Shown piece by piece: positions 34,461 to 42,843 of a stretch of 64,000 bases of DNA (its first letter is position 1; each line of letters starts with the position of its first letter). A model generated the notes under the pieces. That model made no database searches. It worked only from the letters and a program-made list of their open reading frames with translations, and was not told the DNA's origin. The DNA is taken from positions 558,001 through 622,000 of the forward strand of contig NZ_BAABWJ010000001.1 in assembly GCF_040372805.1 (NCBI RefSeq), read 5' to 3'. The stretch is from Pseudoteredinibacter isoporae_A (lineage in GTDB: Bacteria > Pseudomonadota > Gammaproteobacteria > Pseudomonadales > Cellvibrionaceae). The position numbers and the translations under genes were made by a program.

Positions 34461-36007
34461 CGCTCAATGTCACCCTTTCGAATCGCACGCAGATAGCCTC
34501 CCAATTCGGCCTTTACCTCAGGCAACATGATTAACAGGCCAATGATATTTGGCACAGCAATCAAGAACACCAGCGCATCTGAGAACTTCAACACCGCCTC
34601 CAGCTGCATCACACAGCCCAGCGCCACAAAACCACAGAACACCAGATTAAACAGCTGCACCAGCACTGGTTTATCCCCTACCAGATACTGCCAGGCCTGA
34701 CGCCCGTAATAAGCCCAGGAGATCATAGTCGAAAAAGCGAACAGCAAGGCCGCAATGGCCAAGGGGTAAGGAGACCAGGACACCGTGGACTCAAAGGCCG
34801 CCGATGTTAACGCAACGCCCTCCAGACCAGAATCCATCAACGGTGAACCGTAAACCGTGGTGATGATTACCAGTGAGGACAAAGTGCAAATCACCACCGT
34901 ATCAATAAAGGGCTCAAGCAAAGATACCAACCCCTCGGAAGCCGGGTGATTGGTTTTGACCGCCGCATGAGCGATAGAGGCAGACCCCAGGCCGGCTTCA
35001 TTGGAAAACAACGCGCGCTGGAAACCGATAATCATCACCCCCAACATACCCCCGGATATACCTTCTGGGCTGAAGGCACCTTCAATAATCAGTGCAACGG
35101 CAGGCAGAATTCGGTCGGCGTGGTACGCCAAAATCAAGATACAGGACACGCCATACAGCAGCGCCATAAAAGGCACCAACTTACCGGTTACCTTCGCAAT
35201 CGACTGAATGCCCCCGATAATCACCGCAGCCACAATGCCCGCCAGCACCAAACCGAAAACCCAGGCGCGATCAGCAAACCAACTGGCCTCACCGCCACTG
35301 ACGTTCACAAATTGTACGTAAGCCTGGTTGGACTGGAACATATTGCCAATGCCCATACAGCCAATCACAATGGCGATGGCATAAAACGCCCCCAGACAGC
35401 GGCCGACTTTGTTCCAACCCCGCTTGGCCAGCCCCCGGTTCAGATAGTACATCGGGCCTCCGGCCACCGTGCCATCCTGATGATAATCGCGATACTTCAC
35501 CGCCAGCGTACATTCCACCAATTTAGTGGACATTCCCAGTAGACCGGCCATGATCAACCAAAAGGTTGCCCCAGGCCCGCCCGCCATCATCGCAACGGCA
35601 ACACCGCCAATATTGCCTACCCCCACTGTGCCGGAAATCGCTGTCGCTACAGCTTTGAAGGGTGAAATATCGCCAGGGCTTTTGGGGTCAGAATACTGAC
35701 CGAAGGCCAGACGCCAAGCCAAGGTAAACCCACGTACATTGATAAAACCCAAATACAAGGTAAACAGCAAGGCAGCCAATACCAGCCACACCACGATCAA
35801 GGGCAACTCGACACCGGCAATGGGCACCGCGTAAAACACCAATGCTGCCAACGCATCGGCCATAGGCCCCAGAGCCTGATTTATGTGGTCGTCAATGCCA
35901 GCATAAGCTTGAGCTTGAAAGAGCAAGGTGCTGATAAGGAGGAAACAAGAGAAATAAAGAGGTGAACAGATAATACGGCGAATTCGGCTTAGGCGACTAA
36001 GGCACAT
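34457..36007 (-). CDS. Alanine/glycine:cation symporter family protein (AGCS)
   Basis: Inner-membrane sodium-coupled amino acid transporter, 516 residues, about 11 helices. Family motifs include FTLAWRLAFGQYSDPKSPGDISPFKAVATAISGTVGVGNIGGVAVA, GGPGATFWLIMAGLLGMSTKLVECTLAVKYR and QRALFSNEAGLGSASIAHAA. A hydrophobic N-terminal segment resembling a signal (CSPLYFSCFLLISTLLFQAQAYA) precedes the core. Likely substrates are D- or L-alanine, glycine or glutamine; specificity cannot be told. It stands alone, divergent from the next gene. Confidence 0.93.
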   Translation of the reverse strand: MCLSRLSRIRRIICSPLYFSCFLLISTLLFQAQAYAGIDDHINQALGPMADALAALVFYAVPIAGVELPLIVVWLVLAALLFTLYLGFINVRGFTLAWRLAFGQYSDPKSPGDISPFKAVATAISGTVGVGNIGGVAVAMMAGGPGATFWLIMAGLLGMSTKLVECTLAVKYRDYHQDGTVAGGPMYYLNRGLAKRGWNKVGRCLGAFYAIAIVIGCMGIGNMFQSNQAYVQFVNVSGGEASWFADRAWVFGLVLAGIVAAVIIGGIQSIAKVTGKLVPFMALLYGVSCILILAYHADRILPAVALIIEGAFSPEGISGGMLGVMIIGFQRALFSNEAGLGSASIAHAAVKTNHPASEGLVSLLEPFIDTVVICTLSSLVIITTVYGSPLMDSGLEGVALTSAAFESTVSWSPYPLAIAALLFAFSTMISWAYYGRQAWQYLVGDKPVLVQLFNLVFCGFVALGCVMQLEAVLKFSDALVFLIAVPNIIGLLIMLPEVKAELGGYLRAIRKGDIER

Positions 36008-36206
36008 AAAGATTGGTCTTTTATTATGAAGTGGATCTACCTAAACATATTCGAGCAGGGAATGAAAGCGCCGACCCCTGCGGGGCTGCAAGCGACAAGA
36101 CACAAATATGCACGGTGAATTACGAGTCGCAGACTAGAGCCGATACTTGATAATCGCTACACTGCCCTTATCTATATAGCTATCTGATTGGCAACGAGAA
36201 GCAACA

Positions 36207-36590
36207 ATGAGCCAAGTTTTTATCCTGCAAAATCAGGACGGTTACTTTTTAAGCAAGCAAAAGGAGTGGGTCGACGGACGCGATGCCAGCCTGCTCTATC
36301 GCAGCCCTCACCGTGATGAGGCGCTGAATCAAATGGTCGAAGTGAATGCAAAGGACTACACCCAACGCATTACCATCGTCGACTGTCAGCTCAACGACAA
36401 ACGTCACCCCGCACTGGACCCGGAAAAACTGCCCGAGCCCAAAGTCGATGTGGCGAGCGACAATGAGAGCACGCTTTCCGATGACACCGAAGGAACGTCC
36501 GAGGAAGCACACTCAAGCATCGCCGAAACCGATGTTACGGAAGCTGAGGCCACAAGCCCAAATCAGCCCAGTACCCATAACCTGTTCTAA
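36207..36590 (+). CDS. Conserved hypothetical acidic protein
   Basis: A 127-residue cytosolic protein with no family that I recognise. The first 75 residues look folded (MSQVFILQNQDGYFLSKQKEWVDGRDASLLYRSPHRDEALNQ). The remainder is a low-complexity acidic tail rich in Ser, Glu, Thr and Ala. It precedes gshA by 23 bases and may share its transcript. A role in glutathione synthesis is not implied by sequence. Confidence 0.6.
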   Translation: MSQVFILQNQDGYFLSKQKEWVDGRDASLLYRSPHRDEALNQMVEVNAKDYTQRITIVDCQLNDKRHPALDPEKLPEPKVDVASDNESTLSDDTEGTSEEAHSSIAETDVTEAEATSPNQPSTHNLF

Positions 36591-36613
36591 TCACACCACC
36601 CCGAGGTTGTCCC

Positions 36614-38200
36614 GTGACTTTAGATAACACCCTGCTCGAGGCCTTAAACGATAAGGCCAATCGCCCATTGATCACCGGCATCCTGAGGGGTATCGAAAAA
36701 GAAAGCCTGCGTATTGGCCAGGACGGTCAATTGTCTCAGAAGCCACACCCGGAAAGTCTGGGTTCGGCGTTGACGCATCCGCAAATCACCACCGACTTCA
36801 GTGAAGCACTGCTGGAATTTATTACGGCACCGTCACATCGTCTGGATGAAGTATTAAAGCAATTAGAACAGCAACATCGTTTTACCGCTCAACAAATTAA
36901 TGAAGAATTGCTGTGGGCCACCAGCATGCCCTGCATGCTCGGTAGTCACGACGAAGTGCCCGTTGCCCGTTATGGCAACTCAAATGTCGGCCGCATGAAA
37001 ACCTATTATCGCTATGGCCTGGGTCATCGTTACGGCCGCAAGATGCAAACCATTGCCGGCATTCACTACAACTTTTCCCTGCCCAGCGCCTTCTGGGCCA
37101 TGTTACACACTCAGGAAAACAGCGCTCTGGATTTGCAACAATACAAAACCGAACGCTACTTTGATTTGATCCGTAACTTCCGACGATATTTTTGGATACT
37201 GTTGTATTTATTTGGGGCATCCCCCGCCGTGTGTCGCAGTTTCGTGAAAGATCAGCCTCACAATTTACAAGCCTTCGGCAATGACGAACACAGTCTGCAC
37301 GCACCCTATGCAACCTCTCTGCGCATGGGCGATTTGGGTTATCAGAGTAATGCACAAAAATCCTTGATGGTGTGTTACAACCAACTGGATAATTATCTGC
37401 ATACCCTGACCGAAGCGATCAACACACCTTACGAGCCCTATGACGAAATCGGCACCGTCGACAGTAATGGGGATTATCAACAGCTCAATTCCAGCTTGTT
37501 GCAAATTGAAAATGAATTTTACAGTACCATTCGCCCTAAACGTACGGCACGCTCTGGCGAAACGGCCCTAAGTGCTCTGGACCAACGCGGTGTGGAATAT
37601 ATCGAAGTTCGCTGTCTCGACGTAAATCCGTATTCGCCGATCGGCATTACTAAAGAACAAATTCATTTTATTGATACCTTTCTGTTGTTCTGCCTGTTAA
37701 AAGACAGCCCTAAAACCGACTGCGCCGAGTATCAGCGCATGCACGAAAACCAGAAACGTGCGGTGTACCGCGGGCGCGACACGGAAATGAAATTGCAAAC
37801 CGCCGAAGGGGATCGCAGCATCAGTGACTGGGGCAGTGAATTGATTGCAGAAATGCAGCCCATTGCTGAGTTACTCGACAGCGCCTACAAAATTGAAGGT
37901 CACAGCCAGGCTTTGCGCGATCAACTGGAACTGATCAAAGATCCGAGCCTTACCCCGTCTGGGAAAATTCTGCAAACCATGGCAGATGAAGACAAAAGCT
38001 TCTTCCAGGTGGCCATGGACCTCGCCAAAAGCCACCAGCAAAGCTTCATCAACAACCCATTGAGCGGCAATGATCTGGATCGCTATGAAACTCTGGCGGT
38101 GAGTTCTCTGGCCGAGCAGAAAAAAATCGAAGCTGAAGAAGACCTGGATTTTGAAAGCTATCTGGCCAACTTTTACGCCCAGTACAAACCCTTTCAGTAA
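36614..38200 (+). CDS. gshA: Glutamate-cysteine ligase
   Basis: Catalyses the first step of glutathione synthesis, joining glutamate and cysteine with ATP. The 528-residue protein is of the gammaproteobacterial type, with GILRGIEKESLRIGQDG near the N-terminus, TTDFSEALLEFIT, and GRKMQTIAGIHYNFSLP. The C-terminal VEYIEVRCLDVNPYSPIGI is also typical. The start is GTG at 36614 with GAGG 7 bases upstream. The second enzyme, gshB, is not in the window. Confidence 0.97.
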   Translation: MTLDNTLLEALNDKANRPLITGILRGIEKESLRIGQDGQLSQKPHPESLGSALTHPQITTDFSEALLEFITAPSHRLDEVLKQLEQQHRFTAQQINEELLWATSMPCMLGSHDEVPVARYGNSNVGRMKTYYRYGLGHRYGRKMQTIAGIHYNFSLPSAFWAMLHTQENSALDLQQYKTERYFDLIRNFRRYFWILLYLFGASPAVCRSFVKDQPHNLQAFGNDEHSLHAPYATSLRMGDLGYQSNAQKSLMVCYNQLDNYLHTLTEAINTPYEPYDEIGTVDSNGDYQQLNSSLLQIENEFYSTIRPKRTARSGETALSALDQRGVEYIEVRCLDVNPYSPIGITKEQIHFIDTFLLFCLLKDSPKTDCAEYQRMHENQKRAVYRGRDTEMKLQTAEGDRSISDWGSELIAEMQPIAELLDSAYKIEGHSQALRDQLELIKDPSLTPSGKILQTMADEDKSFFQVAMDLAKSHQQSFINNPLSGNDLDRYETLAVSSLAEQKKIEAEEDLDFESYLANFYAQYKPFQ

Positions 38201-38209
38201 CGCACTCCT

Positions 38210-38851
38210 GTGAATTACCTCGCCCACGCTTTTCTCTCTGGTGATCATCCCGAGGTTCAGCTGGGCGGCTTACTGGGTGATTTCTGCAAGGGGCCGCTGC
38301 CCCAATATCCCCTCGCCCTGTCCGACACAAGTCCGGCCTTTTTAGGTAAGCGCCACATCCACTTTGGCATTCAACACCACCGGAGCATTGACGCCTTCAG
38401 CGATAGCTTGCAAAGTTTTCGTCAATGCGCGGCACTGCTGGACAACCGCTTCCGCAGAGTCGCGCCGATTATTGTCGACATCTGCTTCGACCACTATCTC
38501 GCTAAACATTGGCATCAGCATCACACGCAGGGCTTGCCTGAATTTGCCGAAGGCTTATACGCTGCCATGGAAAATTGCCCACAAGCTCCCGATGGCTTCG
38601 TACGATTTCGCCAACGCAGCCAATCGGCGGGTTTATTTAATCTCTATCAAGAGCCGGATACGATTGCGGTTGCTTTAGACCGCGTCGCACAGCGTTTCAG
38701 CCGGCCACAGTTAATGGCCGGCGCCTACGAGAATTGGCAGTCCTGTTATTCAGAAATGGAAAAGGGCTTTGAGCAATGCTTTGCCGACATCAAACACTTC
38801 GCGGCGAGCAGACTTGCCGATGAAGGCTACTCCATCAGCAAGTGGCAGTAG
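38210..38851 (+). CDS. acpH: Acyl carrier protein phosphodiesterase
   Basis: A 213-residue member of the AcpH (DUF479) family that removes 4'-phosphopantetheine from holo-ACP. The N-terminus NYLAHAFLSG and the segment GLLGDFCKG are diagnostic. The histidine/aspartate metal or active residues appear in GIQHHRSIDAFSD and in RRVAPIIVDICFDHYLAKHW. It starts at a GTG 9 bases after the gshA stop, so it is probably cotranscribed with gshA. Confidence 0.85.
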   Translation: MNYLAHAFLSGDHPEVQLGGLLGDFCKGPLPQYPLALSDTSPAFLGKRHIHFGIQHHRSIDAFSDSLQSFRQCAALLDNRFRRVAPIIVDICFDHYLAKHWHQHHTQGLPEFAEGLYAAMENCPQAPDGFVRFRQRSQSAGLFNLYQEPDTIAVALDRVAQRFSRPQLMAGAYENWQSCYSEMEKGFEQCFADIKHFAASRLADEGYSISKWQ

Positions 38852-38867
38852 TCTTGCAGAGAACGAT

Positions 38868-39308
38868 TTACTTCTGAACCACGAAGTTGGTGAAAAATAA
38901 ATCTTCCACCCCTTTTTTCGTTTTGTCTTCATTCAACAGAATTCGACGCACCTCCGCCAACGCTTTTTTACGCATGGCCTCACGCCCATCCAAACTGTTG
39001 ATGGCCTCTTCAGTTTGACGGCTGAATAACATCACCAGATTGTTACGAATATAAGGCAGATGATGGCGGATCGAATTGGCCACATGAATCGAATCCACCC
39101 GTACCGAGATCTCTGCACGCAAATACTTCAAGCGCCCCTGCCCACCGTAGTTGAGCACAAAGGCCGGTTGCAGTGGAACGTAAAAAGGCCCAGCCGGGCC
39201 AATCGCTTCTGCATCCTGCGCCACGGCCGATGACGAACCCAACAGCAGCAACAACATCAATGCCAGGGGAGCCGATTTTTTAGCCAAGACAGCGATTGCC
39301 GTATTCAT
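38868..39308 (-). CDS. FliL-like flagellar basal body-associated family protein
   Basis: A 146-residue exported protein with a signal peptide (cleavage near AVAQDAEA). The body matches the FliL C-terminal domain pattern: YVPLQPAFVLNYGGQGRLKYLRAEISVRVDS, IRHHLPYIRNNLVMLFSRQTEEAINSLDGREAMRKKALAEVR, and FFTNFVVQ at the end. Genuine FliL is membrane-anchored and lies among flagellar genes. None is present here, so this is an orphan paralogue of unknown role. The start at 39308 has GAGGA upstream. Confidence 0.8.
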   Translation of the reverse strand: MNTAIAVLAKKSAPLALMLLLLLGSSSAVAQDAEAIGPAGPFYVPLQPAFVLNYGGQGRLKYLRAEISVRVDSIHVANSIRHHLPYIRNNLVMLFSRQTEEAINSLDGREAMRKKALAEVRRILLNEDKTKKGVEDLFFTNFVVQK

Positions 39309-39458
39309 AGTGTCCTCTTTCTCCATCAGGGAACCTGCCCGTGACCCTTAGGTCCAAAAGGCCAGTAAATAAGATTGCCCTATCTATGGTAAACTGCAGA
39401 GCCCGCCTAGCTTGGGCCCTTGCATATAATTTTAGTCAAACTTCGGGATTTCGCAGAC

Positions 39459-39947
39459 ATGCCACTACCCAACCCTCGTCAGACCAACCTAATTATCTTT
39501 ATCGGCTGTGTTGCCCTGATCTTAATTGCATTGGGTTTTCAGGAAATTATGGGCCTGGCGCCTTGCCCACTGTGCATCACCCAGCGAATCTTTGTGGTCG
39601 CGGTCGGTCTCTTTGCTCTGGCTGGCTTTATTCATAACCCTGCGAGTTCCGGACGTAAACTGTATGCCATTGGCGGTGCTGTGATGGCCATTGCCGGTGC
39701 CGGATTTTCCGGACGTCACCTGTATCTACAAGGCCTGCCACCCGATCAGTTGCCATCCTGTGGCCCTGGCTTAAGCTATATGTTTGAAACCTTCCCCTTT
39801 ATGGAAGCCCTGGAAATTCTGTTGATGGGTGACGGCAACTGCGGCGAAATCATGTGGAGTCTGTTTGGCTTGAGCATGCCTGGCTGGGTTCTGGTCGCCT
39901 TTGTCGGCTTGCTGCTCTTCAATGTTTGGCAATTCCTGCGCCGCTGA
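39459..39947 (+). CDS. dsbB: Disulfide bond formation protein B
   Basis: Inner-membrane quinone reductase that reoxidises periplasmic DsbA. The 162-residue protein has four membrane helices. Both cysteine pairs are present: Cys36-Pro-Leu-Cys39 in APCPLC and Cys101/Cys128 in the second periplasmic loop. The quinone-contact arginine follows the first pair (CITQR). The start at 39459 fits family starts. Its stop overlaps the lrgA-like start as TGATG. In Pseudomonas a dsbB homologue lies near algQ, matching the rsd gene downstream here. Confidence 0.95.
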   Translation: MPLPNPRQTNLIIFIGCVALILIALGFQEIMGLAPCPLCITQRIFVVAVGLFALAGFIHNPASSGRKLYAIGGAVMAIAGAGFSGRHLYLQGLPPDQLPSCGPGLSYMFETFPFMEALEILLMGDGNCGEIMWSLFGLSMPGWVLVAFVGLLLFNVWQFLRR

Positions 39948-40288
39948 TGGTCCGGGGTTTACTGATTCTATTTTTCTTTCAGTGGCTGGGTGAATGGATA
40001 AGCCTGGCGACTCAGGCGCCCATTCCCGGCCCGGTCATTGGCATGCTCTTGCTCCTGCTGGCTTTATTATTACGCCAGCAGGTCTCCAGCGGACTTCAGC
40101 AAAGCAGCCATGTACTGGTGCAGCATCTAAGCCTGCTGTTCTTGCCCGCCGGGGTCGGCATCTTCTTCCTGAGCGATGATGTGATTGCGCAATGGCCCGC
40201 GATCGCTATGGCGATGGTCGTCGGCACCTTTATCAGCCTCCTTCTCAGTAGCTGGATTGTAAAAAAACAGGTGCGCTCGAATGATTGA
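39947..40288 (+). CDS. CidA/LrgA family holin-like protein
   Basis: A 113-residue membrane protein with about four helices. The family motif APIPGPVIGMLLLLLALLL is present. With the following LrgB-type gene it forms a CidA/CidB-like pair, often linked to murein hydrolase control, overflow metabolism or pyruvate/glycolate transport. It overlaps dsbB by one base and the next gene by 8 bases, so all three are translationally linked. Confidence 0.9.
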   Translation: MVRGLLILFFFQWLGEWISLATQAPIPGPVIGMLLLLLALLLRQQVSSGLQQSSHVLVQHLSLLFLPAGVGIFFLSDDVIAQWPAIAMAMVVGTFISLLLSSWIVKKQVRSND

Positions 40289-41015
40289 GCCGCTCAGAGA
40301 TTCTTTGACGCAATTCATCAGCAGCGGCAACCTTAAGCCGCTAAGCGCCATTATTCTGACTCTGGCCGCCTATCAATTTGGGCAATTCTGTTACCAACGC
40401 AGCAATCGCTTGATGCTCTTCCATCCAGTTGTGATTGCCGGATGCATCATTGCCGCCACCTTATTTTATTTTGATATCAGTTATCAGCAATATCGCGATG
40501 GCAGCCAGCTATTCTATTTCTTGCTGGGCCCGGCAACCGTTGCCCTGGCGGTTCCGCTCTATCAGGAATTCCGCCATATTCGACAGTTGGCCAAACCCAT
40601 TTTGATCACCGTCATACTCGGCGCCACCATTGCCGCAGGCAGTGCCGTCCTGCTGGGGAGCGTGATGGGGGCCGAAGGCGAGGTGCTGCGCTCGATAGCG
40701 AGCAAGTCGGTAACGACCCCGATTGCCCTGGGTATCAGCGATAAGATTCATGGCATCAGTACACTGACCACGGGTGTGGTGGTGGCGACCGGCATCATTG
40801 GTGCACTGCTGGCGCCCCTGGCGTTTCGCCTCTGCGCACTGGACGACCCGCGCTTGCAAGGCATTGTGCTTGGGCTCAATGCCCATGGCATTGGTACCGC
40901 CGTTGCCTTTGAAAAAAATGCCTCCTGCGGCGCATTTTCCAGCTTGGCTATGGGGCTTACCGGGGCCTTTACCGCCTTGACCCTACCCTACGCCATTCAC
41001 TTCTTTGGCATCTAG
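40281..41015 (+). CDS. lrgB: LrgB/CidB family membrane protein
   Basis: A 244-residue polytopic protein with the diagnostic segments FYFLLGPATVALAVPLYQ and SVTTPIALGISDKIHGISTLTTGVVVATGIIGALLAP, and NAHGIGTAVAFEKNASCGAFSSLAMGL. Its start overlaps the LrgA-type gene by 8 bases. The pair may export small acids or modulate autolysis; no regulator is adjacent. Confidence 0.92.
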   Translation: MIEPLRDSLTQFISSGNLKPLSAIILTLAAYQFGQFCYQRSNRLMLFHPVVIAGCIIAATLFYFDISYQQYRDGSQLFYFLLGPATVALAVPLYQEFRHIRQLAKPILITVILGATIAAGSAVLLGSVMGAEGEVLRSIASKSVTTPIALGISDKIHGISTLTTGVVVATGIIGALLAPLAFRLCALDDPRLQGIVLGLNAHGIGTAVAFEKNASCGAFSSLAMGLTGAFTALTLPYAIHFFGI

Positions 41016-41263
41016 CTGTTCAAAGTTTTACCACCCTGAGCAAGTTTTAAACAAATCTTCTCGGAATTTTGGACACTAAATTTTTTTATCCCAGACTGTT
41101 CTAAGAACTGGCTCACACTTTCTTGCGGGCCTACCGTTCGTCTTCTACTTTTAATTTACAGGGTTTAAAAAATGCCGATCTCGAAAGCCGCTTGAACACC
41201 CTATTCAATTCCAAGTGAGCCGTCGCGAATGGCAAAGAAAAAGATGAAAAGCAGAGGTGACAT
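41016..41263. other. 248-bp intergenic region upstream of rsd
   Basis: No gene is seen. It must hold the promoter of the rsd gene. A stretch of T residues (ctaaatttttttatccc) lies near 41080, but no paired stem precedes it clearly enough to call a terminator of the dsbB-lrgAB unit. Confidence 0.4.
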
Positions 41264-41728
41264 ATGCTCGAGCATTGCAGGACACAACAAGAACTTTGGG
41301 GTGGCGTGAATCGCACACTGGATGGTTGGTTTGAAGCGCGTAAACAATTGTTGGTGGAATATTCCGCCCTGTGCCAACGCCTGGCCGATCAAGACAGTCC
41401 CGCATTAAAAGCTCGCCTGCGTCGCTTTTGCCAAAGCTTGATGGATTACGTATCCGCAGGTCACTTTGAAATCTACGAACAGCTGCAAACTGAAGCCAAG
41501 CGCTACCAGGACGAAGAAGCGCTCGTGATGGGTTACCGCTTATACCAGCAGCTCGAAAACTGCACCGAGTTGGTGCTGGACTTTGATCAACGCTATACCT
41601 CACTGGACGATCTCGAGCATCTGCCTCAGGATTTATCCAAGCTCGGCCTCTGCCTGGAAAGACGCTTCTTTGTGGAGGATAGCATGGTGAACGTTATGCA
41701 CGAGGCTCACCGCGAGCAGGCGGCCTGA
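41264..41728 (+). CDS. rsd: Rsd/AlgQ family anti-sigma-70 factor
   Basis: A 154-residue all-helical protein that binds the housekeeping sigma factor RpoD and frees core polymerase in slow growth; AlgQ is the Pseudomonas homologue. Family features are the N-terminal LWGGVNRTLDGWFEARKQLLVEYSAL, GHFEIYEQL and the C-terminal LPQDLSKLGLCLERRFFVEDSMV. It is monocistronic by spacing. The start at 41264 follows a GAGGTGACAT sequence. Confidence 0.92.
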   Translation: MLEHCRTQQELWGGVNRTLDGWFEARKQLLVEYSALCQRLADQDSPALKARLRRFCQSLMDYVSAGHFEIYEQLQTEAKRYQDEEALVMGYRLYQQLENCTELVLDFDQRYTSLDDLEHLPQDLSKLGLCLERRFFVEDSMVNVMHEAHREQAA

Positions 41729-41829
41729 TCTGAACTTGGGCCGCGAGGCCCAATTCCCCTCCCGAATATTGTACTTTTCCGCGCATCGGCCGCTACAGTA
41801 TGCATAGGCTTAAAAACTAGGAATTTGCC

Positions 41830-42819
41830 ATGCTGCGTCCCGTATTCAGCACTCTGATTATTGCCCTCGCTCTGTTTAGCTTAATGGCTTGCGAGCCCTT
41901 GCCCGAACCCGAGAAAAGCATCGAAGTTGCCGCACAGGGCAGCCACATGGGGCGCTTGTCCCACAACGGTAGCCGAGCGGTAATTGGGTCGATCAATCAC
42001 GGCGGAAGCCTCTGGCAGGTGTTGAAAGAAGAGCGCCTGTTCGACTGGAATCACAGCAAAGAAAAAAGCACCCTAGTCGCTGCGGCGTTTTCCCCTGAGG
42101 GCGATTGGGCCATGACGACCGATTCCCATAGTCTGGTGCTGTGGAAAGTCGACACCGGTGAAGCCTTCCGCTTTTGGACAGCCCCAGGTGAAGTGCTGTC
42201 GATGGCCCTGGCTCCCAATGGTGAGTATGCCTTGCTTGGTATGGCCGATCACAGCGCCGTTATTTTTGATAGCAAGCGCGGCGGGGTAAAGCGTCGCTTT
42301 AATCATAACGGTCGTGTGCGCAGTGTTGATCTCAGTGCCGATGGCAAGCTGGCGCTAACCGGTTCAGAGGATCGCAACTCGGTACTGTGGAACATTGCTT
42401 CCGGCAAACGCATGCAGAGCATGCAACATGAAGAAGATGTTCAGCTGGTTCGCTTGAGCCAAAAAGGAGACCGTGCCTTGTCGGCCGCAAAATACGACAA
42501 AGCAGTCGTGTGGAATACCCAAACCGGAAAGGCCATTGGGGAAATTCCTTTATCGGCGGAAAAAATCAAACGCGGGTTGCGCTTCAGTGCCGCACGTTTT
42601 TCCAGCAGTGGGCGTTATCTTTTGGTGGGACGTCCCGACCAGAGAGTTCAGCTTTGGGACACCAAAACCATGAAAACTCTGGCCGAATGGGAGGTGTTAA
42701 AACGTGACGCTTGGAAACCCACCAGCGCCGCGATTCAAGACGTCGCCTTCGCCGGTGCCAAACGCACCTACTACGCCATTGCCTCAAACGGCTTTATTCA
42801 TCAGTTAAAACGCCCTTAA
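41830..42819 (+). CDS. WD40-repeat lipoprotein
   Basis: A 329-residue exported lipoprotein with lipobox LMAC (Cys21). The mature part consists of WD40-type blades, with repeated units such as GRVRSVDLSADGKLALTGSEDRNSVLWNIASGK and RFSSSGRYLLVGRPDQRVQLWDTKT. About six or seven blades fit the length. It likely serves as a protein-protein interaction scaffold in the envelope. No partner is identified among neighbours. Confidence 0.88.
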   Translation: MLRPVFSTLIIALALFSLMACEPLPEPEKSIEVAAQGSHMGRLSHNGSRAVIGSINHGGSLWQVLKEERLFDWNHSKEKSTLVAAAFSPEGDWAMTTDSHSLVLWKVDTGEAFRFWTAPGEVLSMALAPNGEYALLGMADHSAVIFDSKRGGVKRRFNHNGRVRSVDLSADGKLALTGSEDRNSVLWNIASGKRMQSMQHEEDVQLVRLSQKGDRALSAAKYDKAVVWNTQTGKAIGEIPLSAEKIKRGLRFSAARFSSSGRYLLVGRPDQRVQLWDTKTMKTLAEWEVLKRDAWKPTSAAIQDVAFAGAKRTYYAIASNGFIHQLKRP

Positions 42820-42843
42820 AACAACCAAGTCTTAAACCACAAA

